Below are positions 24,613 through 33,515 of a stretch of DNA of 64,000 bases, in pieces. The notes beneath the pieces are model-generated. The model saw only the letters and a program-made list of their open reading frames with translations. It was not told the DNA's origin and searched no databases. The position numbers and the translations under genes are program-made. This DNA is from an uncultured Eubacteriales bacterium (GTDB lineage Bacteria; Bacillota; Clostridia; Christensenellales; Aristaeellaceae): NCBI GenBank assembly GCA_900320085.1, contig ONRC01000003.1, forward strand, positions 1 through 64,000. Reading direction: 5' to 3'. The stretch's first letter is position 1. Every line of letters starts with the position of its first letter.

Positions 24613-26460
24613 TTATTCCTGGAACAGCCATTTGAACCCGCCCGCGGGCAGGGTAACGGATTTTGCATCGGTTTCTTCGCCGGTCAGCAGATCGGCGTAG
24701 CGATCAGGGTCGTTGACCCAGGCGATTTGTTCTTTATCGGAAAAGTTGAACAGCGCCAGCAGCTTTTCGCCCTTGTTGTAGCGTCCGATGCCCAGCACGT
24801 GGTCGTTGCCGGTGTTCAGCAGCCAGGCGTCCGCCGCGCCGTCGAACACCAGATGATCGGCCCGGAGCGCTTCAAACCGCTGGATGGCGGCAAAGAGCTT
24901 TCCCTCCACCGTGGTTTCGTCGTGGCGCAGTTCGGCTTTCTTCCAATCCATATTGCCCCGGTGGAGGTAGCGGCTGTCGTCGGCTTTCAGCGGGTCGCTG
25001 CGGTACTCGTTGTCATTCTCCTGGGCCACCTCGTCGCCGCTGTACAATACGGGCAGGCCGCTCATAGTGAACATGAAGGCGTGCAGCATGATGTCCAGCC
25101 GCACGGCTTTTTCCATAGCGTCGGCGTCGCCGTCCTTCCGGGCCTTTTCGATGCCGCACAGGGACGCTGTGGTGCCGCACAGCCGGGCGTCGCCCAGGCG
25201 CGGATCGTCGTTGTACAGTTCGCCCATGGATGGGCTGCCGGGCCATTTGCCGGTGAGGTAATCGTTCAGGTATTTCTTGTGAGGCACCTCCCGCTGGCCG
25301 AACTGGCCGAGGAACTCATAATCCAGGCCCCAGCCGATGTCGTCGTGGCAGCGGAGATAGTTGAGGAAGGTGTACTGCTTGGGAAGAGAAAACACCTGCT
25401 CCATCTGATGCGCCAGCAGCCGTACGTCCTTGGTGGCCACGGTGTGCCAGATGGAGGCCATGGTGGTCACGTTATAGAGCAGATGACATTCGGGCTTTTC
25501 CACTGTGCCGAAATAGGGCACCACCTTGCTGGGCTCCATCACCACTTCGCCCAGCAGCAGCGTGCCGGGGCACACGATTTCGCACACCATGCGCATCATA
25601 CGCACCAGGGTATGCACCTGCAGCAGGTTGCGGCAGGTGGTGCCCAGGGCCTTCCAGATGTAGGGCACCGCGTCCAGACGGATGATGTCAATGCCGTTGT
25701 TGCACAGGTACAGCATGTTGTCCGTCATGTCGTTGAACACGGTGGGGTTGGCGTAGTTCAGATCCCACTGGTAGGGATAGAAGGTGGTCATGACCACCTT
25801 TTTCGCTTCCTCGCACCAGGTGAAGTTGCCCGGCGCAGTGGTGGGGAACACCTGAGGCACGGTCTGCTCGTACCAGTTGGGAATGTCCCAGGTGTCATAG
25901 AAGAAATAGCGGCGCTGGTATTCCGGGTCGCCCGCCCGGGCTTTCTTCGCCCATTCGTGATCCTCACTGGTGTGGTTCATCACGAAGTCCAGGCACACGG
26001 CGATGCCCCGCTCATGGCACTTTTCGGAAAGGTTGTACAAGTCCTCCATCGTGCCCAGCTCGGGCTGCACCTTCCGGAAATCGCTGACGGCGTAGCCCCC
26101 GTCGCTGCGGCCCTTGGGGCTTTCCAGCAGGGGCATTAAATGGAGGTAGTTCACGCCGCAGTCGGCGATGTAATCCAGCTTTTCCTCCACGCCCTTGAGG
26201 GTGCCCGCGAAGGCGTTCACATACATCAGCATGCCCACCAGTTCGTGGCCCTTGTACCAGTCAGGGTAGGCTTCCCGCGCCCGGTCCATGGTTTTCAGGC
26301 TTTCAGGACGGGCCTTGTAGCTGCGGTAGAGCATATCCACGAAATACTCATAGGCGCCCATGTCGCTGTGGTACAGCTCGCAGTACAGCCATTTCAGCTC
26401 GTCCTCGTGGCGCTTGAAGCGGGAAGCGAATTCACCCTTCCATTCGCTGCGGTCGATCAT
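24613..26460 (-). CDS. Amylosucrase-type GH13 enzyme
   Basis: A 615-residue GH13 subfamily 4-like enzyme, which transfers glucose from sucrose to glucan or hydrolyses it, freeing fructose. An N-terminal helical domain (1-85) precedes the barrel. GH13 motifs: DFVMNHTS (about 158-165), nucleophile Asp in IIRLDAVPYIW, acid Glu in LLLGEVVM, and CHDDIGWGL with the conserved His-Asp pair. A beta-sandwich domain C follows. No signal peptide, so it acts inside the cell. The start overlaps the fructokinase stop (ATGA), pairing fructose release with phosphorylation. Sucrose hydrolase is an alternative within the same subfamily. Confidence 0.88.
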   Translation of the reverse strand: MIDRSEWKGEFASRFKRHEDELKWLYCELYHSDMGAYEYFVDMLYRSYKARPESLKTMDRAREAYPDWYKGHELVGMLMYVNAFAGTLKGVEEKLDYIADCGVNYLHLMPLLESPKGRSDGGYAVSDFRKVQPELGTMEDLYNLSEKCHERGIAVCLDFVMNHTSEDHEWAKKARAGDPEYQRRYFFYDTWDIPNWYEQTVPQVFPTTAPGNFTWCEEAKKVVMTTFYPYQWDLNYANPTVFNDMTDNMLYLCNNGIDIIRLDAVPYIWKALGTTCRNLLQVHTLVRMMRMVCEIVCPGTLLLGEVVMEPSKVVPYFGTVEKPECHLLYNVTTMASIWHTVATKDVRLLAHQMEQVFSLPKQYTFLNYLRCHDDIGWGLDYEFLGQFGQREVPHKKYLNDYLTGKWPGSPSMGELYNDDPRLGDARLCGTTASLCGIEKARKDGDADAMEKAVRLDIMLHAFMFTMSGLPVLYSGDEVAQENDNEYRSDPLKADDSRYLHRGNMDWKKAELRHDETTVEGKLFAAIQRFEALRADHLVFDGAADAWLLNTGNDHVLGIGRYNKGEKLLALFNFSDKEQIAWVNDPDRYADLLTGEETDAKSVTLPAGGFKWLFQE

Positions 26461-27398
26461 TTGAGCCCCTCCTCCACTTCTTCTCTCGTCGGCATGGCGG
26501 GAATCGCGCCGGGGCGGCTGGTGGTGAGGGAGGCGGCCTTATTGGCAAAGCGGACGTAGGCGTTCAGGCCGTCGGCGGTCAGGCCCTCCAGCCCGCCATG
26601 CAGAGCGATGCGGCTGAGCAGCGCGCCGAAGAAGGTGTCGCCCGCGCCGTTGGTGTCGGCCACCTTGACCTTGAAGCCCTCCACTTCACCCTCCAGATCG
26701 CCGTAGCGCCACAACGCACCGTTGGGGCCCAGGGTGACCACGGCCAGCTTCACGCCTATGTCCATCAGCTTCTGGGCCGCGGCGTGGGGATTCTTGACCC
26801 CGCAGAGCAACATGGTTTCCTCGTCGCTGATTTTCACGATGTCGCAAAGCGGCAGCACCGCCCGCATTTGCAGCATGGCGGCGTCCTCGTTCTGCCAAAG
26901 CACGGCGCGGTAATTGGGGTCATAGGTAATGATGGCTCCGTCCTTCTTGGCGGCGGACACGGTGTTCACGATGGTGTCCCGGCAGGAAGGATCGGTCAGG
27001 GAGACGGAACCAAAGTGCAGGATGCCCGTGCCCTTCACGGCCTCGATGGCCTTCGCCGCGTCGATGCGGGTGTCGGCGCCGGGCTTGCGGTAGAAGGAAA
27101 AGCTGCGCTCGCCCGTGGCGTCCACGGTCACGACCGCCAATGTCGTGTTGGTCAGGGGCGTCACCTGCAGACCGTCGATATTCACATGGTATTTGATCAG
27201 CGTTTCTTTGAGCAGCGCGCCAAAAGCGTCCTCGCCAATGCAGCCGACGAACGCGCTTTCCACGCCCAGCTTGGCCGCGGCCACCGCCACGTTGGCGGGA
27301 GCGCCGCCGGGATTGGCGGCAAAGTGGGGAATGCCGTTGGCGTCGATTTGGGTTTGCGTCATATCAACCAAAATTTCTCCGACCGCAGTGATTTTCAT
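26457..27398 (-). CDS. PfkB-family fructokinase
   Basis: A 313-residue ribokinase-fold sugar kinase. The N-terminal signature GGAPANVAVAAAKLG is at about 31-45; the catalytic Asp lies in DTNGAGDTFFGALL near 240-253. Family pattern and the coupled amylosucrase gene point to fructokinase (fructose to fructose 6-phosphate). The ATG at 27398 is chosen with GGAAGG upstream; 24 extra in-frame residues would overlap the promoter region. First gene of a two-gene sucrose operon with promoter at 27442-27470. Confidence 0.9.
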   Translation of the reverse strand: MKITAVGEILVDMTQTQIDANGIPHFAANPGGAPANVAVAAAKLGVESAFVGCIGEDAFGALLKETLIKYHVNIDGLQVTPLTNTTLAVVTVDATGERSFSFYRKPGADTRIDAAKAIEAVKGTGILHFGSVSLTDPSCRDTIVNTVSAAKKDGAIITYDPNYRAVLWQNEDAAMLQMRAVLPLCDIVKISDEETMLLCGVKNPHAAAQKLMDIGVKLAVVTLGPNGALWRYGDLEGEVEGFKVKVADTNGAGDTFFGALLSRIALHGGLEGLTADGLNAYVRFANKAASLTTSRPGAIPAMPTREEVEEGLK

Positions 27399-27441
27399 AG
27401 TCCGCACCTTCCTTTGCTGAGGTGAAAAATCATTCGTCCAA

Positions 27442-27470
27442 ATTATAACATCCGCCCGGAAGAAAAGCAA
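27442..27470 (-). promoter_or_regulatory. Fructokinase-amylosucrase operon promoter
   Basis: Minus strand: TTGCTT (27465-27470), 17-bp spacer, perfect TATAAT (27442-27447). It diverges from the AraC operon promoter, with their -35 boxes ~40 bp apart, so one regulator could serve both. Confidence 0.75.
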
Positions 27471-27511
27471 CGTAAAAACAAAAATTCAAAAAGAAACATG
27501 GCGGGAAGGGG

Positions 27512-27540
27512 TTGATTATTTCCGCGGGATGCATTATAAT
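27512..27540 (+). promoter_or_regulatory. AraC/sugar ABC operon promoter
   Basis: TTGATT (27512-27517), 17-bp spacer, perfect TATAAT (27535-27540). A leader of about 180 nt precedes the AraC gene. Confidence 0.78.
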
Positions 27541-27726
27541 ATGCCTGACAAAAAGAAAGATCAAAACCTGCTTTGCGTTATGTGCGTGAAAGTGCGCATT
27601 TTCCTGAATAATTGTATAAATTCAGGAAAAAGATGACGGATTGTGACATGTTTCCCTCAGTTTTTCCATAGAGCGTTTTCCCCGGAGAGGGACATAAACT
27701 GCTTTGGCGAAAGGAGGAAGATTCCG

Positions 27727-28554
27727 TTGAAAGCCTTTTACGAGCTTCGGAAAGACAATTTCTTTGTCGGCCCCATGACGGAATATCCTTTCCCTCTGCA
27801 TGTGCATGAAACGGTGGAATTGGTCATCGTGCTCAACGGCGAATGCACCGTGCAGATCGACAGTCAGGAATACACCCTTTTTCCCGGTGACGCGGCCATC
27901 GCTTTCCCGCTCACACCGCACGCCTACAATGCCCAGGCAGAAGGAACGAGGGGCTTTACCGCCATTTTTCCCGCGGACACGATCGCCGAATTCTCCAGCA
28001 TCTTCCATACCATGCTTCCCAATGAACCCATCGTGCGGCGGGAGCGGGCCGGGGAAGAAGCGCTTCGCATGGCGGAAGCGTTGATGCAGGACAAAGAACA
28101 GCAGCATTTGCATCTGGCGTATCTGCACGTGATCCTGGCCCATATCCTGCACGCGCTATGCTTTCATCCGTCGGCGGCGTACAATGAACGCGGCCTGGGG
28201 GCGCGGGTGGTGCGGTATGTGTACGACCACGCCTGCGACAGCATTACCATCAGCAGCGCCGCCCACGACCTGGGCATCAGCGAAAGCCACCTGAGCCACC
28301 TGTTCGCCCAGCAGTTCCACGTCAATTTCCGCGCGTTCATCAACGCTATCCGCATTGATAAAGCAACCATGCTCATGCGCGATCCTTTCATGACCCTGAC
28401 CCAGATTTATTACCAGTGCGGCTACGACAACATGCGCACGTTCCGCCGCGCATTCGTTCAGGAAACCGGTATGCTGCCCGCCGCCTATATGCGCGCCGTC
28501 CGCCACGGAGGCGCCGACAACGTAACCAAGGCTCCGGTTGAGCCTAAAAAATAA
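27727..28554 (+). CDS. AraC-family regulator with N-terminal cupin
   Basis: A 275-residue regulator. The N-terminal cupin (about 15-95: PLHVHETVELVIVLNGECTV segments with the HxH pair) probably binds a sugar; the C-terminal double helix-turn-helix (about 170-265: AHDLGISESHLSHLFAQQF then YYQCGYDNMRTFRRAF) binds DNA. Start chosen as TTG at 27727 with AAAGGAGG about 9 nt upstream. It precedes a sugar-binding protein gene by 19 bp and likely controls that operon; control of the divergent sucrose operon is also possible. Confidence 0.85.
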   Translation: MKAFYELRKDNFFVGPMTEYPFPLHVHETVELVIVLNGECTVQIDSQEYTLFPGDAAIAFPLTPHAYNAQAEGTRGFTAIFPADTIAEFSSIFHTMLPNEPIVRRERAGEEALRMAEALMQDKEQQHLHLAYLHVILAHILHALCFHPSAAYNERGLGARVVRYVYDHACDSITISSAAHDLGISESHLSHLFAQQFHVNFRAFINAIRIDKATMLMRDPFMTLTQIYYQCGYDNMRTFRRAFVQETGMLPAAYMRAVRHGGADNVTKAPVEPKK

Positions 28555-28573
28555 AAAAGGAGTGTACCCTACC

Positions 28574-29680
28574 ATGAAGAAACTGTTGTGCCTCGTGCTG
28601 GCTCTGGTCATGAGCCTGATGTGCGTCTCCGCGATGGCCGAAGGCGCCGCCAAGAAGGTCGGCATCTCCATGCCCACCCAGTCCCTGGAACGCTGGAACC
28701 GTGACGGCGAATACCTCAAGCAGCAGTTTGAGGCCGCCGGTTACGAAACCATCCTGACCTATTCCGACAACAAGAACGACCAGCAGGTGAACGACATCGA
28801 CAACATGCTCAGCCAGAACGTGGATCTGCTGATCATCGCCGCCATCGACGGCGACGGCCTGAACACCGTCATGGACCGCGCCGCTGAAGAAGGCGTGCCC
28901 GTGATTTCCTACGACCGTCTGATCGGCAACGACGCCGTGTCCTACTATGTGTCCTTCGATAACTACACCGTCGGCACCCTGCAGGGCAAGTTCGTGGAAG
29001 CCGCGCTGGATCTGGCCAACGCCGGCGACAAGACCTTCAACATGGAATTCACCGCCGGTGACCCCGCCGACAACAACGCCGGTTACTTCTTCAACGGCGC
29101 TTTCGACGTGCTGAAGCCCTACATCGAAGCGGGCACCATCAAGGTCGTTTCCGGCCAGACCGAATTCCAGCAGGTGGCCACCGCTCAGTGGAACACCGAC
29201 ACCGCCCTGAACCGCGCCTCCAACCTGCTGGCTTCCTACTATGCCGACGGCACCGTGCTGGACGCCTGGCTGTGCTCCAATGACTCCACCGCCGCTGGCG
29301 TGGCCCAGGCCATCGAAAGCGACTATGCCGGCGACAACGCCGTGATCGTGACCGGTCAGGACGGCGACATCGCCAACCTGCGCAACATCGTGGACGGCAA
29401 GCAGACCATGACCGTTTACAAGAACGTTGCCAACGAAGCCATCGTGACCCTGGAAGTGGCCAAGGCCATCCTGGAAGGCGCTGAAGTGGGCGAAGCCCTG
29501 ATCGCCAACTTCGGCGGCATCGAATGCGCTTTCGATACCACCTCCTACTTCACCTCCGAAGGCCACTTCACGCCTTCCTTCCTGCTGGTGCCCACCGTGG
29601 TCACCAAGGACAACCTGGACTACCTGGTTGACACCGGCCTGTACGCCATGGGCGACGACGGCTACCTGATCGCCAAGTAA
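28574..29680 (+). CDS. ChvE-like multiple-sugar ABC binding protein
   Basis: A 368-residue periplasmic-binding-protein-like sugar receptor with signal peptide (about 1-22, ending SAMAEG). The family pattern KKVGISMPTQSLERWNRDGEY, DLLIIAAIDGDGLN, PVISYDRLI and TGQDGD matches ChvE/XylF-type proteins, which bind xylose, arabinose, glucose or galactose. Downstream MmsA-like ATPase and MmsB-like permease complete the transporter. It is probably surface-anchored by another means, as no clear lipobox is seen. Two strong hairpins after the stop probably raise its expression over the membrane genes. Confidence 0.9.
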   Translation: MKKLLCLVLALVMSLMCVSAMAEGAAKKVGISMPTQSLERWNRDGEYLKQQFEAAGYETILTYSDNKNDQQVNDIDNMLSQNVDLLIIAAIDGDGLNTVMDRAAEEGVPVISYDRLIGNDAVSYYVSFDNYTVGTLQGKFVEAALDLANAGDKTFNMEFTAGDPADNNAGYFFNGAFDVLKPYIEAGTIKVVSGQTEFQQVATAQWNTDTALNRASNLLASYYADGTVLDAWLCSNDSTAAGVAQAIESDYAGDNAVIVTGQDGDIANLRNIVDGKQTMTVYKNVANEAIVTLEVAKAILEGAEVGEALIANFGGIECAFDTTSYFTSEGHFTPSFLLVPTVVTKDNLDYLVDTGLYAMGDDGYLIAK

Positions 29681-29693
29681 TTATCTGAAATCA

Positions 29694-29760
29694 TGCTCTG
29701 CCCCGGCAGCGGGGCAGAGCAATTTGATGCCTATGGGCGGGGCCTGGCCCCGCCCCTTTT
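29694..29760 (+). terminator. Two tandem hairpins between the binding-protein and ATPase genes
   Basis: First stem TGCTCTGCCCC / GGGGCAGAGCA (29694-29721). Second stem GGGCGGGGC / GCCCCGCCC (29735-29755) with CTTTT tail. Likely a partial terminator or 3' stabiliser within the operon. Confidence 0.75.
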
Positions 29761-29797
29761 CTTGAAACACCGTTACCGTAAAAAGGAGGAATCGCGC

Positions 29798-31333
29798 TTG
29801 GCTGACGTGATCCTGGAAATGAAAAACATCACCAAGGAATTCCCGGGCGTCAAAGCGCTGGACAATGTAAACCTGGTGGTGGAACGCGGAGAAATCCACG
29901 CCCTGATCGGGGAAAACGGCGCGGGCAAATCCACGCTGATGAACGTGCTTTCCGGCATTTATCCCTACGGCACCTATACGGGGGAAATCTACTACAACGG
30001 AAAGCTGTGCCAGTTTAAAACCCTGAAAGAATCCGAAGAGCAGAATATTGTGATCATTCACCAGGAATTGGCCCTGATCCCCCTGCTGTCCATTGGGGAA
30101 AACATGTTCCTGGGCAATGAGTTTAAAAATAAATTCGGTTATATCGATTGGAACAAAACCTACGCCGAAGCGGAAAAGCATATGAAGCAGGTGGGCCTGC
30201 ACGAATCGCCCCACGCCCTCATCAAGGATATCGGAACGGGCAAGCAGCAGCTGGTGGAAATCGCCAAGGCCTTTTCCAAAAATGTGAAGCTGCTGATTCT
30301 GGACGAGCCCACCTCCTCCCTGAACGACGAGGACGCCAAGATGCTGCTGGACCTGCTGATGGAATTTAAGAAGCAGGGACTCACATCCATCATCATTACC
30401 CACAAGCTGAATGAAATCATTTACTGCGCGGATAAGGCCACCATCCTCCGCGACGGCGCCACCATCGAAACGCTGGTGAAGGGCGTGGATGAATTCAGCG
30501 AGGACCGCATCATCAAAGGCATGGTGGGCCGTCCCATGGAGGATCGGTACCCTGCCCGGGAGCATCATGTGCAGGACGAAGTGAGCCTGGAAGTAAAGGA
30601 TTGGACGGTTCATCATCCGCTGTATCCCGAAAAGGTGGTCGTCAATAACGCCTCCTTCAAGGTGCACAAGGGCGAGGTGATCGGCTTTTCCGGCCTGCAG
30701 GGCGCGGGGCGCACGGAGATGGCCATGTCCATTTTCGGCAAGAGCTACGGCACGGGCATCACCGGCACGCTGAAAATCCACGGCAAAGAAACGCAGCTGA
30801 AAAATCCCGAAGCCGCCATTCACGCGGGCCTGGCGTATGTGACGGAGGACCGGAAAACCAACGGTCTGCTGCTGAATGAAAGCATCCGGTTCAACACCAC
30901 CCTGTCCCGGCTGGACAAGGTGTGCAGCAACGGCATCATCGACCGGGACAAGGAACGGGACGCCGCGGAAAAGATGAAGGAAGAAATGGGCACAAAAACC
31001 CCCACCATCGAGCAGAAGGTGGGCAACCTGTCCGGCGGCAACCAGCAAAAAGCGCTGCTGGGCAAGTGGATGTTCACCGAGCCCGACATCCTCATCCTGG
31101 ACGAACCCACCCGCGGCATCGACGTAGGCGCCAAGTACGATATTTACTGCCTGATCAATCAAATGGTGGATCAGGGAAAATCCGTGATCATGATCTCCTC
31201 CGAAATGCCGGAGCTGCTGGGCATGTGCGACCGGATTTACGTGATGAACGAAGGCAATCTGCTGGCTGAGCTGGACGCATCCGAAGCCACCCAGGAATCC
31301 ATCATGGGCTATATCCTGCGGGACGGCAGGTAA
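29798..31333 (+). CDS. Multiple-sugar ABC transporter ATPase (MmsA/MglA type)
   Basis: A 511-residue duplicated ABC ATPase of the CUT2 family. First half: Walker [10 protein letters not shown] (about 37-45) and Walker [13 protein letters not shown], but a signature of the form GTGKQQ. Second half: the characteristic degenerate P-loop GLQGAGRTE, a good signature LSGGNQQK and Walker [13 protein letters not shown]. It starts at TTG 29798 with AAAGGAGG 8 nt upstream. Acts with the binding protein upstream and permease downstream (46 bp). Confidence 0.9.
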   Translation: MADVILEMKNITKEFPGVKALDNVNLVVERGEIHALIGENGAGKSTLMNVLSGIYPYGTYTGEIYYNGKLCQFKTLKESEEQNIVIIHQELALIPLLSIGENMFLGNEFKNKFGYIDWNKTYAEAEKHMKQVGLHESPHALIKDIGTGKQQLVEIAKAFSKNVKLLILDEPTSSLNDEDAKMLLDLLMEFKKQGLTSIIITHKLNEIIYCADKATILRDGATIETLVKGVDEFSEDRIIKGMVGRPMEDRYPAREHHVQDEVSLEVKDWTVHHPLYPEKVVVNNASFKVHKGEVIGFSGLQGAGRTEMAMSIFGKSYGTGITGTLKIHGKETQLKNPEAAIHAGLAYVTEDRKTNGLLLNESIRFNTTLSRLDKVCSNGIIDRDKERDAAEKMKEEMGTKTPTIEQKVGNLSGGNQQKALLGKWMFTEPDILILDEPTRGIDVGAKYDIYCLINQMVDQGKSVIMISSEMPELLGMCDRIYVMNEGNLLAELDASEATQESIMGYILRDGR

Positions 31334-31378
31334 TCACGCTTTCCAGCAAAATAAACTGAAAAAAAGGAGTGACGCCTC

Positions 31379-32605
31379 ATGGCAGCCACAGCCAAAGCGC
31401 CCGCTCAGGCGAGCGGTACAAACAAGGTTTTAAAGTTCCTGACGAAAAATTCCATGACCATTGCCCTGATCGCGGTGTTCGTCCTGTTCTATTTCCTCAC
31501 GGACGGCCGGCTTCTGTACGCTCAGAACATGAGCAACCTGCTGCTGCAAAACGGCTATGTGCTGGTGCTGGCCTGCGGCATGCTGCTGTGTATCCTCACC
31601 GGCGGCAACATCGACCTGTCCGTCGGCTCCGTCATCTGCCTGACCGGCGGTCTGGCCGCGGTACTGAGCACCAACATGGGCTGGAACGCTTACATCACCG
31701 TACTCCTGTGCCTGCTGGTGGGCCTGGCTGTCGGTATTTGGCAGGGCTACTGGATCGGCTATGTCCGCATTCCGCCCTTCATTACCACCCTGGCAGGCAT
31801 GTTCATCTTCCGCGGCCTGGGCCGCCTGGTGCTGGACAGCAAAACCGTGCCCATCAAGGATAAAGCCTTCACCAATCTGTTCACCTCCTACATCAACATT
31901 CCAGGGCTGGACGTGATTTCCACCAAGCAAAACCCGGTGGACAATCCCCACATCTGGTCGCCCCTGGTCATCGGCGGCATCGTGGTGGTGCTGATTCTGG
32001 TCATGACTGCCCGCTCCCGCCTGAACAAGCGCAAGAACGGCTACCATCAAAACAGCGCCTTGGTGGATTACGGCAAGGTGATCGTGATCAGCGCGCTGGT
32101 GATGTGGTACTGTTCTCTGCTGAGCCAGTACAAGGGCATCTCCGTCATGCTGGTGTGGGTGCTGGCCATCTGCCTGATCTATTACTTCATCACCTCCAAG
32201 ACCGCATTCGGCCGCTACTTCTACGCCGTGGGCGGCAATGAGAAGGCCACCCGTCTGTCCGGTATCAACACCAACAAGGTTTATTTCCTGGCGTATGCCA
32301 ACATGGGCCTGCTGGCCGGTCTGTGCGGCCTGCTGTGCCTGGCCCGCGTCGGCTCCGTTTCCGGCCAGACCGGTACGTCCTTTGAAATGGACGCCATCGC
32401 GTCCTGCTTCATCGGCGGCGCTTCCGCATACGGCGGCAGCGGCACCATCGGCGGCGTGGTCATCGGCGCTATGCTGCTGGGCGTGCTGAACATGGGTATG
32501 TCCATCATGGGCATCACCGACTCCTGGCAGTACGTGGTCAAGGGCGGCGTTCTGCTGGTCGCCGTCATCTTCGACGTAGTGTCCAGCCGCAAGTCCGGCA
32601 AGTAA
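31379..32605 (+). CDS. Multiple-sugar ABC transporter permease (MmsB/GguB type)
   Basis: A 408-residue CUT2 permease with about ten hydrophobic segments. Typical segments: ILTGGNIDLSVGSVICLTGG (about 76-95), PPFITTLAGMFIFRG, and near the C-terminus CFIGGASAYGGSGTIGGVVIGA. The extended central loop (about 165-235) is characteristic of the GguB/XylH group. AAAAGGAG precedes the ATG. Confidence 0.92.
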   Translation: MAATAKAPAQASGTNKVLKFLTKNSMTIALIAVFVLFYFLTDGRLLYAQNMSNLLLQNGYVLVLACGMLLCILTGGNIDLSVGSVICLTGGLAAVLSTNMGWNAYITVLLCLLVGLAVGIWQGYWIGYVRIPPFITTLAGMFIFRGLGRLVLDSKTVPIKDKAFTNLFTSYINIPGLDVISTKQNPVDNPHIWSPLVIGGIVVVLILVMTARSRLNKRKNGYHQNSALVDYGKVIVISALVMWYCSLLSQYKGISVMLVWVLAICLIYYFITSKTAFGRYFYAVGGNEKATRLSGINTNKVYFLAYANMGLLAGLCGLLCLARVGSVSGQTGTSFEMDAIASCFIGGASAYGGSGTIGGVVIGAMLLGVLNMGMSIMGITDSWQYVVKGGVLLVAVIFDVVSSRKSGK

Positions 32606-32613
32606 GGATGAAA

Positions 32614-32683
32614 GGCAATAGGCAGCAGGAAAAGAAAATTCTGGGCAAAATATTTTTATGGCTGACTCCTGTTGCCTATTGCC
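32614..32683. repeat. GGCAATAGGCAGCAGGA inverted repeat (R7)
   Basis: The left arm (32614-32630) and right arm (32667-32683) are inverted with 16 of 17 positions matched, around a 36-bp AT-rich centre. It sits between the permease gene and the small membrane protein gene. Confidence 0.6.
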
Positions 32684-32708
32684 TGATCCCAAAAAAGAGG
32701 GTGCTTTC

Positions 32709-32963
32709 TTGAAAAACGAAAGAATCCATTCCACGCTGCTCGGCGTTGTGGGGGCGTATCTGATCTTCCTGGCGTACCAGCTCTTTGAAAAACGGGCCGA
32801 CGCTGACGCCTCCATGCCTCCGGCCTTGCGCATTGTATTCATTGCTTTTTTCGGCCTGGCAGGGGCTGCGGTGATCGTTTACGCCTTCCTTGTGTGGAAG
32901 AAAAGCCCCAAGGAAGATGGGCAGGAGCAGCCGCGCAAGGACGATGAAAACACCCTGAAATAA
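32709..32963 (+). CDS. Small two-helix membrane protein
   Basis: An 84-residue protein with two hydrophobic segments (about 9-26 and 40-65) and a charged Lys/Glu/Asp-rich tail. I do not recognise a family. It starts at TTG 32709 (LKNERIHSTLL) after a GAGGG site. It may be the last gene of the sugar ABC transcript, though an R7 palindrome lies between. A role is not inferred. Confidence 0.55.
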   Translation: MKNERIHSTLLGVVGAYLIFLAYQLFEKRADADASMPPALRIVFIAFFGLAGAAVIVYAFLVWKKSPKEDGQEQPRKDDENTLK

Positions 32964-32981
32964 CGAAACGGGAGGAACGCG

Positions 32982-33416
32982 ATGGAGGAACTGCTGGCGG
33001 CGCTGGCACAGGCGATAGAGGATTACCGGACGGCGCTGAAGGAATGTGAGACAAAGTACAGGCCGACGGACGGACTGCTTGGGTTCGGCCATTCCATCAA
33101 GGACGATCCCTGTCATGGGCAGGTGGATGAGCGTGTGGAAAAGATCGTTGCTGAAATCCACGACGCCGATCCTTCTCCCCAGGATGCGGAAAAAGCCGCG
33201 CTGATGCTGCTGGCCCGGGACGATGTAACCTCCTGGCCCATATCGGCCCAATTCATGCTTCGTGCCCTTGAGCGCCACAGCATCCCGCTGATTCCTTCTC
33301 TTTCCCCTGAAACAGCCAACGCGCTTCTGAAAAAATACAACGAGCGCTATAAGCGCTGGGAACGCTTTCCCGCGCAGAATGAAGTGTTTAAAGCGCTGAA
33401 AGCGCGCGCGAAATAA
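32982..33416 (+). CDS. Hypothetical cytosolic protein
   Basis: A 144-residue protein without signal or membrane segments. I do not recognise it. It looks helical: a start MEELLAALAQAIEDYRTAL, a central acidic segment, and a basic C-terminus KKYNERYKRWERFPAQNEVF. A good GGGAGG site precedes the ATG. Spaced 18 bp from the small membrane protein gene and followed by a strong terminator, so it probably ends the operon. Confidence 0.65.
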   Translation: MEELLAALAQAIEDYRTALKECETKYRPTDGLLGFGHSIKDDPCHGQVDERVEKIVAEIHDADPSPQDAEKAALMLLARDDVTSWPISAQFMLRALERHSIPLIPSLSPETANALLKKYNERYKRWERFPAQNEVFKALKARAK

Positions 33417-33431
33417 CCGCATCCCGTTCTT

Positions 33432-33457
33432 CCGTCCGGTTCGCCGGACGGTTTTTT
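33432..33457 (+). terminator. Terminator after the 32982 gene
   Basis: CCGTCCGG (33432-33439), stable TTCG tetraloop, CCGGACGG (33444-33451), TTTTTT. Confidence 0.93.
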
Positions 33458-33515
33458 GTTCTACTTCTTTATCACTCCGCATACCCTTTGTGCAGAAGCG
33501 ATAGGAGGGACGAAC

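Noticed and set aside
29694-29760. Riboswitch between the sugar-binding protein and ATPase genes
   Set aside because: Two simple GC hairpins, the second with a short U-tail, fit a partial terminator or stabiliser; no conserved aptamer pattern.
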